12,939 bases of DNA, taken from the NCBI GenBank assembly GCA_035628505.1, contig DASPJR010000017.1, forward strand, positions 1-12,939, written 5' to 3'. Position numbers and translations under genes: made by a program. Shown in pieces: positions 5,015 through 12,700 of the stretch; within the stretch, counting starts at the first letter, position 1, and the number at the start of each line of letters is the position of its first letter. The notes under the pieces were generated by a model. It saw nothing but the letters and a program-made list of their open reading frames with translations, was not told the DNA's origin and searched no databases. This DNA comes from DASPJR01 sp035628505. GTDB lineage: Bacteria; Planctomycetota; SZUA-567; H5-PLA8.

Positions 5015-7768
5015 TTAAAACTCTTTCGGTTCTGCCGGCGGCGCCGGCGGTTTTACTGGAGCAGTTCCCTGCGGCGCCGGCCTGGGCTGCTCAGGCATCA
5101 CCGGAGCCACAAACGAACGCCGCTCGGGGCTCCACTTGATCTCTTTTTCATTTGTTGCGAACCAGTTGGCAACAAATTCCAGCCGTGCATCAGGCTCGCG
5201 CGGCACAAGCTGCCGGTTGACGGAGTTGTAAAATCCGCAGAAGGATTCAAAGCGCGCCAGCGTCATCATGCGCGATGCGGGATTCACTTTCGCCAGCGCC
5301 AGCAGCAGGCGCAGGCCGGAGAGATTCCCGGTGTCGCCGATCACTTTTGCCCACTGTTCAAAGTCAATCCGCCGCTCGCCGCCAGTCTTGTTCAGATCAG
5401 CCAGGATCTTTTCAAGCCGCGGAATGTCGAGTTCGCCGCCGAGCCACAGGTAATGAACCAGGTTGATGGAGCGCTCATGCGCCGTGGTGGCCTCGGGCTC
5501 CTCCACTTTTTTTCGGTACTGCGCGGCAAGTTTTTCACGCGCTGCGGACAGAACAGCCGGATCCACTCCGATGAAGCGGTTTTCCAGCATCGACAGCCGC
5601 CCGGTCGAATTGTTCTTTACCGTCAGCTCCAGCTCGCGGCTGAGCATCGCCGTTAAGGCCTCAACTCCGGCTTCGCGGCTGATTCGCGACACGGCTGCCA
5701 TCAGCTTGCGCGAATGGTCATCGTTCTCGCTGGCTTTGGAAACATCGGCCAGTGCGAAGATCGCTTTGGCGATTGCCGCATTCTTCGCTGCATCCGCCGT
5801 CGGCTGGACAGTTCCAAGAATAGATTCAAGCATCCGGCGCGCGGCTTCCTGTTCGGCATAACCGACAGCATTCATCAGATCGTCCATTTTGAAGCCCAGC
5901 GCTGTGAGCGGTTCGATCGTTGCGGCAAGCTGCGCCTTCGCCGGAGAACGGGCGCCCGTGATGCGGTGCCGCTCGCGATCCCACATCAGCTTGCTTTCGT
6001 TCTCTTCCAGCCATTTTCGGCAAAGCGCCAGCTGCTCTTCGCCGCTGCCAGGGTTTCCGTCGGTATGATCGTTCCAGCTGCAAATGTGTTGAAACTGGCC
6101 GATCGGGTGCGCGTCGCCGCGCTTGGCGCGGTAACTGGCCACGTCCTTTGCGCCCAACATCAGCAGATAACGCAGATAGCCCATGCGCCGCGCATTAAAG
6201 AGTGTGAAGCCCCAGCGGTGAAGCTTGCCCTCGCGGCGACCTGACACCCATTCCAGCGGCGCCTTTGCCATATGTTCGAGCATCTTCGCTTCATCGGGCC
6301 TGCCATCCAGAAACAACATCTGCATGCCCGCTTGCAGCACCCCGGCTGAATTCCCCGCGGCTACGGCCGAATCGAAAGCTTTCTGGTATTCCGGCAAAAG
6401 AGCAAGGCATGCCGCCCGGACGACGGCCGGATCGGGTTCGAGGCTCTGAAATACTGTTTCGGTGCCGTCCCGTGAAAGGGCTTTGCGCAGTGCGTAAACC
6501 CAGAGCCGCTCGCCGAGTTTCGCGTCCATTTTCGGCAGCTGAACGAGCATCAGGCTGCGGTCGTCGTACATCACACCCTCACGCCCGCCGCGCGCTTCCA
6601 GCAATCCGAGCAGCAGATCTGCGCCGGCGGGATCTTTTGCCGCTTCGGGAGTGCGTTCAAACAGCGCTATGAGCTCTTTGATGATCGTGTTGAGTTCCTG
6701 AGGTCCGGCGACAAGCCGGTCGATCGCTTCGAAACCGTACTTCTGCTCAAAAACTTTCGCCGCGGCGTACAGCGCTTCCTTTCCCGGTGGCGAACTGTCG
6801 CACGTAAATACTTTCTTTTTTGAATTCCACGTCTGGGCGGCAGCGTTCTTCTCCAGCCACGCGCGGGCAGCAGGCAATTCGATGCGCTGCGTGCCATCAT
6901 TCTGCGGATACTGCCACGATGATTGCTGGATCCAGCCCAGCGCCCTGAAAAGCGTGGATTGCGCTGTGCGCGGGCGGGCATCTGAGCCCCGGAACGATCC
7001 AGAGACGGGTGCAGTCACTGGGCCCTCTGCTGCATCGGCTTCGGCCAGATCGAGCAGCGGAAGCAGCGCGTCTTTTACGCCTGCATTTACCAGGCCTTCT
7101 ACCAACTGTGTCAGGCACTGCCGTGCCTGCTGAGGATGGCTTTTTTCTACTGCCAGGCGCGCGGCGCTGAATTCTTTTGGAGCATCTCCTCCGCCACAGG
7201 CGAGCAACGTGGCGGCAAGCTGCAGACGAACCAGCGGGTTGTTCTTCGGTGTCTGCTCGAACGTGCGCTGCGCAGCGGTAAGAAGTGCGGTCTTGTCGAT
7301 TTCGCGGAAATCCGGCCATAACCAGGGCTCATGGCCACTGACGTTCAAACCGATATTAGCCAGCGAGGATTCCATGCGCTGGGCCAGAATTTTGACGCCC
7401 AGTTCCGGCAGCACGACTGGGAGCTTGATATAGAGCGGGGCCGCGAGGTTAACATCACGCAGCAACTGGGCCTCAAACAGCAGCCAGCTCATGACGGCTG
7501 CAATGTCCGCATCGCCGCGCGCTTTCGCGTCAGCTTCGCACAGATTCAGCAGTTCCCAGAATGCGTCCGTCCTGCCGGTCGCGCCGGACTTTAGCAGACG
7601 CGCCCTGAAGTCCTTGAGCTTCCAGGCCGCTTCAACTTTGGCAGCCGCTTCAGGCAATGTGATTTCAGGCGCCGCAATAAGCTCCGTTTTCATCGGCGCC
7701 GTTTCGCCCGCACGAAGCGACAACGCAAGCAGGCTCAGCGCTAATAAGAGCCAGGGATTGATTCGCAT
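5015..7768 (-). CDS. Secreted helical-repeat protein with three WLxxN-x5-W modules, function unknown
   Basis: I do not recognise a named family for this 917-residue protein. Residues 1-20 form a signal peptide (MRINPWLLLALSLLALSLRA, cleavage probably before GETAP), so the mature protein is exported. The body is almost all alanine- and leucine-rich amphipathic helix, consistent with a TPR- or HEAT-like solenoid. It ends in a proline-rich tail (890-914, APVMPEQPRPAPQ onward). A motif recurs without gaps: AWLEKNAAAQTWNSKKKVF at 303, KWLEENESKLMWDRERHRI at 585 and NWFATNEKEIKWSPERRSF at 868, with tryptophans at 304/314, 586/596 and 869/879. The 282- and 283-residue spacing suggests three homologous modules. 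Cysteines are scattered with no CxxC or CCG motif, so it is not a GlcF substitute in the ordinary sense. ATG 7768 follows AAGAGGAG closely. It sits between the GlcD-like gene (86 bases upstream) and the GlcE-like gene (24 bases downstream). Confidence 0.85.
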   Translation of the reverse strand: MRINPWLLLALSLLALSLRAGETAPMKTELIAAPEITLPEAAAKVEAAWKLKDFRARLLKSGATGRTDAFWELLNLCEADAKARGDADIAAVMSWLLFEAQLLRDVNLAAPLYIKLPVVLPELGVKILAQRMESSLANIGLNVSGHEPWLWPDFREIDKTALLTAAQRTFEQTPKNNPLVRLQLAATLLACGGGDAPKEFSAARLAVEKSHPQQARQCLTQLVEGLVNAGVKDALLPLLDLAEADAAEGPVTAPVSGSFRGSDARPRTAQSTLFRALGWIQQSSWQYPQNDGTQRIELPAARAWLEKNAAAQTWNSKKKVFTCDSSPPGKEALYAAAKVFEQKYGFEAIDRLVAGPQELNTIIKELIALFERTPEAAKDPAGADLLLGLLEARGGREGVMYDDRSLMLVQLPKMDAKLGERLWVYALRKALSRDGTETVFQSLEPDPAVVRAACLALLPEYQKAFDSAVAAGNSAGVLQAGMQMLFLDGRPDEAKMLEHMAKAPLEWVSGRREGKLHRWGFTLFNARRMGYLRYLLMLGAKDVASYRAKRGDAHPIGQFQHICSWNDHTDGNPGSGEEQLALCRKWLEENESKLMWDRERHRITGARSPAKAQLAATIEPLTALGFKMDDLMNAVGYAEQEAARRMLESILGTVQPTADAAKNAAIAKAIFALADVSKASENDDHSRKLMAAVSRISREAGVEALTAMLSRELELTVKNNSTGRLSMLENRFIGVDPAVLSAAREKLAAQYRKKVEEPEATTAHERSINLVHYLWLGGELDIPRLEKILADLNKTGGERRIDFEQWAKVIGDTGNLSGLRLLLALAKVNPASRMMTLARFESFCGFYNSVNRQLVPREPDARLEFVANWFATNEKEIKWSPERRSFVAPVMPEQPRPAPQGTAPVKPPAPPAEPKEF
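5108..5176 (-). repeat. Module-end repeat 3 of the secreted helical protein
   Basis: These bases encode residues 865-887, the third copy of the W-[LF]-x2-N-x5-W-x4-R/K-x-[FI] motif (W869, N873, W879). It is followed directly by the proline-rich C-terminal tail. It aligns without gaps with the copies at 5957-6025 and 6800-6871. Confidence 0.6.
5957..6025 (-). repeat. Module-end repeat 2 of the secreted helical protein
   Basis: These bases encode residues 582-604, the second copy of the motif (W586, N590, W596). It closes the second roughly 282-residue module and is preceded by a short polar loop (HICSWNDHTDGNPGSGEEQ), as the first copy is preceded by SSWQYPQNDGTQ. Confidence 0.6.
6800..6871 (-). 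repeat. Module-end repeat 1 of the secreted helical protein
   Basis: These bases encode residues 300-323, the first copy of the motif (W304, N308, W314). Counting back 282 residues from W304 lands just after the signal peptide cleavage site, which fits a mature protein made of three modules plus a tail. Confidence 0.6.
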
Positions 7769-7854
7769 AACTCCTCTTAACTAGACAACTCTTCAATCGT
7801 AGGCGGAAAAGTAAACATGAATGTGCCGCGCGCACTCGTCACCCGTCGCATTCG

Positions 7855-9330
7855 TCACGCATGCCCCTTGCGCACGCCAAACGCAACCTTAGGCGGCTCA
7901 TGTCCGCGGACCTCCCAGCAGCGGCGCGCGGGAACCGCTTTGCCAGGATTGCTCAGCTGATGCGGATCAAATACCGCGCGAATTTTGCGCATGCCGTCCA
8001 TGTCGTCTTCCGTGAAAATGTGTGGCATGAATTCGAGTTTTTCGAGGCCGATGCCGTGCTCGCCCGAAAGCGTTCCGCCAGCGGCAATGACCGCCATCAT
8101 CACTTCCGAATTGCAGGCCAGAGCATTCTCGATCTGCTTTGGATCGCGTTCGTCGAAAAGAATGATGGGATGCAGATTACCGTCGCCGGCGTGGAAGACG
8201 TTGGCGATGGTGACGCCCCATTTTTTCGCGCTGGCGTCGAGCTTGGCAAGTGTCTCCGGCAGTTTCGTGCGCGGAATCACACCGTCCTGAACGTAGAAGC
8301 TCGGACAGATGCGCCCGACGGCGCCGAAGGCCTGCTTGCGGGCTTTCCACAGCAGCAGACGCTCGGCATTGTCTTTCGCCGCGCGCACACTCAGGCAGCC
8401 TTTTTCTTTCAGGACGTCCGAAACGCGCTGAGCCAGCGGTTCAAGGCCGTCGCGCAAACCGTCGAGCTCGATCAGGAGCACCGCGCCGGCATCGAGCGGG
8501 AATCCCAGATGCAGCCAGTCTTCGACTGCGCGAATAATGGTCTTATCAATGAGTTCCAGCGCCGCGGGAATAATTCCCGCCGCGATGATGCCGCTGACGC
8601 CGCGGCTGGCGGCATCCACAGTTGGAAAAACAGCAAGCAGCGTCTTCACCGCTTCCGGGTTGGGCGTCAGTTTCGTCCATACGCGCGTGGCAATGCCGAA
8701 CGTTCCTTCGCTTCCCGTGAACAGCCCCACCAGGTCGTATCCGGGCGCACCTGCCGGCGGCCCGCCAACACGGAGGATCTCGCCATCGGGCATCACCAGT
8801 TCAAGGCCAATGATGTGATTGGTCGTGACGCCGTACTTCAGCGTGTGCGGCCCGCCTGAATTCTCGGCGACATTTCCGCCAACCGTGCACGAGCCCTGGC
8901 TGCTGGGGTCGGGCGCGTAGTGAAGATTGTGTGCCGTGCAAGCCTTGGTGAGATTGACATTCACCACGCCGGGCTCGACGACCGCGTAGCCGTCTTCAGC
9001 GTTGATCTCCAGAATCTTGTTCATGCGCGCCAGTTCGATCAGCACCGCATGGTTCAGCGCCATCACTCCGCCGCTTAGACCGGTGCCGGCGCCGCGCGCG
9101 ATGTATGGATAGTTGGCCGCGACGCATGCTTTAACCACGGCGGACACTTCCGCCGTCGAATGCACGAATACGACCGCACCGGGTAGCGACTTATGCAAGG
9201 TCAGCCCGTCGCAGTCGTAGACGAGTTTCTCCGAACGTTCGGTGATGACATTCTCTTTGCCGACGGCCTTCTGCAGCGCTTCGAGAAGGCCCGCTGGAAT
9301 GGTCGCGTTATCTGAGATGAGTGTTTGCAT
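7855..9330 (-). CDS. glcD: GlcD-type FAD-linked 2-hydroxyacid dehydrogenase (glycolate oxidase subunit D)
   Basis: From the chosen ATG at 9330 the product has 491 residues, close to the roughly 500 of E. coli GlcD. It carries the complete motif set: ARGAGTGLSGG (78-88) and APDPSSQG (139-146) for FAD, GGNVAENSGGPHTLKYG (151-167), LFTGSEGTFG (203-212), VFHAGDGNLHP (378-388) and SGEHGIG (422-428) at the active site, and NPGK (461-464) near the end. It should oxidise a 2-hydroxyacid such as glycolate or D-lactate, passing electrons onward. Related D-lactate and D-2-hydroxyglutarate dehydrogenases share this fold, so the substrate is not certain. The frame is open upstream to an ATG at 9453, but that extension (SGLxPKIFLGAPLE-like) does not resemble GlcD. 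ATGs at 9342, 9339 and 9375 are also possible, and none has a good ribosome site at normal distance. It probably heads the unit that continues with the secreted repeat protein and the GlcE-like gene. Confidence 0.88.
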   Translation of the reverse strand: MQTLISDNATIPAGLLEALQKAVGKENVITERSEKLVYDCDGLTLHKSLPGAVVFVHSTAEVSAVVKACVAANYPYIARGAGTGLSGGVMALNHAVLIELARMNKILEINAEDGYAVVEPGVVNVNLTKACTAHNLHYAPDPSSQGSCTVGGNVAENSGGPHTLKYGVTTNHIIGLELVMPDGEILRVGGPPAGAPGYDLVGLFTGSEGTFGIATRVWTKLTPNPEAVKTLLAVFPTVDAASRGVSGIIAAGIIPAALELIDKTIIRAVEDWLHLGFPLDAGAVLLIELDGLRDGLEPLAQRVSDVLKEKGCLSVRAAKDNAERLLLWKARKQAFGAVGRICPSFYVQDGVIPRTKLPETLAKLDASAKKWGVTIANVFHAGDGNLHPIILFDERDPKQIENALACNSEVMMAVIAAGGTLSGEHGIGLEKLEFMPHIFTEDDMDGMRKIRAVFDPHQLSNPGKAVPARRCWEVRGHEPPKVAFGVRKGHA

Positions 9331-9724
9331 GCGCCGCATCATAATGGGTGCAAGAAAATACGCCACGGAAGCCATGTACCGCAGGCATCCTCCCTCTAAG
9401 GGAGCTCCAAGAAATATTTTTGGGAGATTTTCGTCGCAGACGGCATATCTCATTCGTCTTAGTATTGGTAAGGAGACAGCGTTAAGCGCGAAGGGCTAAC
9501 CGCAGACTGGAAGCGGCTGCAATCGTAAACCGAAGCAGCAGGCTCTGCCGATCCGTATTAATCTGTCTAATTCCAGAAATCTCAACGAGTTGTCATAACA
9601 CCACGTTGTTCATCAAAACGTTTTAGCAATTTAAACGAAAACTTCGTCACATCGTTGCAGCAGTCCAAATTCCTCTCACAGCCGCACACGTGCAGCACAG
9701 GTGTCAGCTGAAGGGGGCTCTGCA
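9331..9724. other. Divergent intergenic region, AT-rich relative to genes, with inverted repeats
   Basis: This stretch of about 400 bases separates the divergent GlcD-like and C25-like genes and must hold promoters for both. I see no convincing gene in it. Visible structure: CTCCCT-cta-AGGGAG (9390-9404), followed at once by a second imperfect arm pair, CTCCAAG...TTGGGAG (9405-9426), around an AAATATTT core; a perfect palindrome AAAACGTTTT (9615-9624); and a small hairpin ACGAA-aac-TTCGT (9635-9647). TTGTCA near 9592 resembles a -35 box, but no good -10 follows at 16-18 bases, so I do not call a promoter. AAGGGGG at 9711-9717 is the ribosome site of the right-hand gene. Confidence 0.5.
9390..9426. 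repeat. Tandem inverted repeats upstream of the GlcD-like gene
   Basis: CTCCCT (9390-9395) and AGGGAG (9399-9404) form a perfect 6-base stem with a 3-base loop. Next to it, CTCC (9405-9408) and GGGAG (9422-9426) flank an A/T-rich centre. On the - strand this would lie in the leader of the GlcD-like mRNA, if transcription starts above 9430, or form an operator. Function is inferred only from position. Confidence 0.3.
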
Positions 9725-12700
9725 ATGGCGTCGCATCGCATCCGTGATGTTCGAAGCGTACTCTTGCTCGTTTCAATGCTTTCCTGCGCCAGTGTTTTCG
9801 CGCTCAATACATCCGATTATGCCGTGCTCGTTAGCGCCTCCGTGCAGGCCTCGCCGCCGCAGATTACTCTTTCCTGGCCGGCCGCCAGCGACGGCACAAG
9901 TTACAGCGTCTCCCGCAAACTGTTGAGCGACACGACGTGGGGCACAGCGGTTGGCATTGGAACGAACCTGACGTACACGGACACCAGTGTCAGCGTCGGA
10001 AACACGTACGAATACCGCGTTATCAAGACCGGATCGTCGGCGACAGGTTACGGCTACATCGCTGTCGGCCTGCAGGCGCCGCTGATTGAAAATCGCGGCA
10101 CGGTCGTGCTTGTGGTTGAGAACACCTATGCCAGCGATCTCTCAAGCGAGCTCACGCGGCTGCAACAGGATCTGGTCGGCGACGGCTGGACGGTGGTGCG
10201 CCGCGACGTTTCGCGCACGGACACGGTCGTCAGCGTGAAAAACACGATCAAGGCTGTCTACGACGCCGACCCCACGAACGTGAAAGCCGTCTTTCTTTTC
10301 GGCCGCGTACCTGTTCCGTACTCAGGAAATACCGCCTACGATGGTCACGGCGATCACCAGGGTGCGTGGCCTTCAGATACCTTCTACGGCGAAATGAACG
10401 GAACGTGGACGGATACGAGCGTCAACAACACGACGCCAAGCCGCAACGAGAACGACAACATTCCCGGCGACGGCAAGTACGACCAGTCTTCGATTCCCTC
10501 GGACATGGAACTCCAGGTCGGCCGCGTCGACCTCTACAACATGCCGGCGTTCGCGCCGAAGACGGAGAAGGATCTCCTGCGGCAATACTTGAACAAAGAT
10601 CACAACTTCCGGCACAAGATCATCGACGCGCAGCGCCGCGGACTGATTGACGATAATTTCGGCACGTTCAGCGGCGAGGCATTCGCCGCGAGCGGCTGGC
10701 GCAATTTCGCGCCGTTCTTCGGAGCGTCCAACGTTTTCAGCCTGGACTGGTTTGGCACGCTGCCGAGCAACAGTTACATGTGGGCGTATGGCTGCGGTGG
10801 CGGCTGGTACCAGGGTTCCAGCGGCGTGGGCAATACGAGTCAGTTTGCCAGCAACGACACGCAGGCCGTCTTCAACATTCTCTTCGGCAGCTACAACGGC
10901 GATTGGGACGCCAACGACGCCTTCCTGCGCGCGCCGCTGGCGACTACGACATATGGCCTGACCTGCGCCTGGGCCGGCCGCCCGCACTGGTTCTTTCACC
11001 ACATGGGCGCGGGCCTGAACATTGGCTACAGCGCGCGAATCACACAGAACAACAATTACGGCGGGCTTTACCAGGCAAATAATTTCGGCACACGCGGCAC
11101 GCACGTGAACCTGATGGGTGATCCGACGCTGCGCATGCATATCGTTGCGCCGCCGTCGGGTTTCACAGCGACTTCGGGTACCGGCGTATCGCTGAGCTGG
11201 ACGGCTTCAACCGACACCGTCGTAGGCTATCACGTATACCGCTCGGCCAATGCGACCGGCCCGTTTACGCGCCTGACGACCAATCTCGTCACCGGCACCA
11301 GCTACACGGATTCCAGCCCGCCGGCCGGCGCGCTGACGTACATGGTTCGCGCGGTGAAACTGGAAAGCACGCCCAGCGGCAGCTACTACAATCCGAGCCA
11401 GGGCATCTTCGCCGCCGTAACGCCGCCGCCGACTCAGCCGCCGGTTGCGCCATCCGGCTTGACCGCCACGGCCAATTCAGCGGTGCGCATCAACCTGAGC
11501 TGGACGGACAACTCCAATAACGAAACACAGTTCAAGATCGAACGTAAAACGGGTGCGGCAGGTACCTGGGGCCAGATCGGCACCGTTGGCGGCAACATCA
11601 CGACGTATGTGGATACGACGGTCGCCTACGGCACGCAGTACTACTACCGCGTGCGCGCCAGCAACAGCATTGGAAACTCCGCCCCCAGCAACGAAGCGAA
11701 CGCTACGACCAACGCCGGCGTCGGCCCTGGAACGGGAACGGGACTTACCGGCGACTACTACGACAACATGGACTTCACGGCGCTGAAACTTACGCGCACG
11801 GACGCGACCGTGAACTTCGATTTCGGCGGCGGTTCGCCGGACGCTTCTGTCGGAGCGGACACATTCTCGGTGCGCTGGCGCGGCCAGGTGCAGGCGCGCT
11901 TCACGGAGACGTATACGTTCTACGTCACCAGCGACGACGGTGTGCGGCTGTGGGTGAACAACCAGCAGCTGGTCAACAACTGGGTCGATCAGGGCCCGAC
12001 CGAGCGCAGCGGCACGCTGGCGGTCGTCGCGGGACAGAAGTACGACATTGTTATGGAGTACTACGAAAATGGCGGCGGCGCCGTGGCGAAGCTCGCCTGG
12101 TCCAGCCTAAGCACGAACAAGGAAACAATTCCGCAGACGCAGCTCTATCCCGTCGGCGCTCCGCCAACGCCTGGCGTGCCCGGTAGCCTTTCGGCCAATG
12201 CGGTCTCGAAAAGTCAGATTGATCTCACCTGGACCGACACCGCTAACAACGAGAACGGGTTCAAGATCGAACGTAAGACCGGAGCGGCTGGAACGTTTGC
12301 GCAGATCGGAACCGCGGGCGCCAACGCGACGAGCTACTCCGATACGACGGTCGCGCCGGATACGACCTACTACTACCAGGTCCGCGCCTACAACGGTTCA
12401 GGCGACTCGGCGTACTCGAACATCGCGTCCGCGACCACACCGGCGCTCGTGAGTGATGCGGAGTTTGTCACGCAGAGCGTCCCAACAGCTCTGACAACCG
12501 GCGATACCGCAAATGTTACTGTTGAAATGAAAAACACCGGCGAGACGACGTGGGCGATCGGGACGTTCCAGCTCTACGCGCAATCTCCGGCCGGAAATTC
12601 GACATGGGGCTTGAGCTCCGTCGACGTAACGGCAGCAACAGCGCCCGGCGCTTCCGTGACTTTCAGCTTCAGCATCACAGCGCCAGCGACGGCGGGCACG

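Noticed and set aside
5015..7768. The protein between GlcD and GlcE as a divergent GlcF
   Set aside because: GlcF needs ferredoxin-type CxxCxxC clusters and CCG motifs. This protein has only scattered single cysteines, and it carries a signal peptide and a proline-rich tail.
7861..8859. A 332-codon open frame on the + strand across the GlcD-like gene
   Set aside because: It lies wholly antisense to a gene with a full set of FAD and active-site motifs. Its translation is rich in Arg, Ala and Gln with no recognisable motif, as expected for a shadow frame in GC-rich DNA.
9308..9388. A 26-codon frame on the - strand starting at ATG 9388 behind GAGGGAGG
   Set aside because: The ribosome-site-like sequence directly abuts the ATG, and the short peptide (MPAVHGFRG...) has no recognisable feature. 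It overlaps the GlcD-like start in another frame. A leader peptide cannot be excluded but is not supported.
9331..9453. Upstream extension of the GlcD-like protein to ATG 9453
   Set aside because: The extra 41 residues do not resemble the GlcD N-terminus, the ATG has no ribosome site, and starting at 9330 gives the length and beginning expected of GlcD.
10373..11140. A 255-codon open frame on the - strand inside the C25-like gene
   Set aside because: The + strand frame there carries C25-like motifs and continues unbroken for over 3 kb. The antisense product is a Val/Ala/Arg-rich shadow with no motif.
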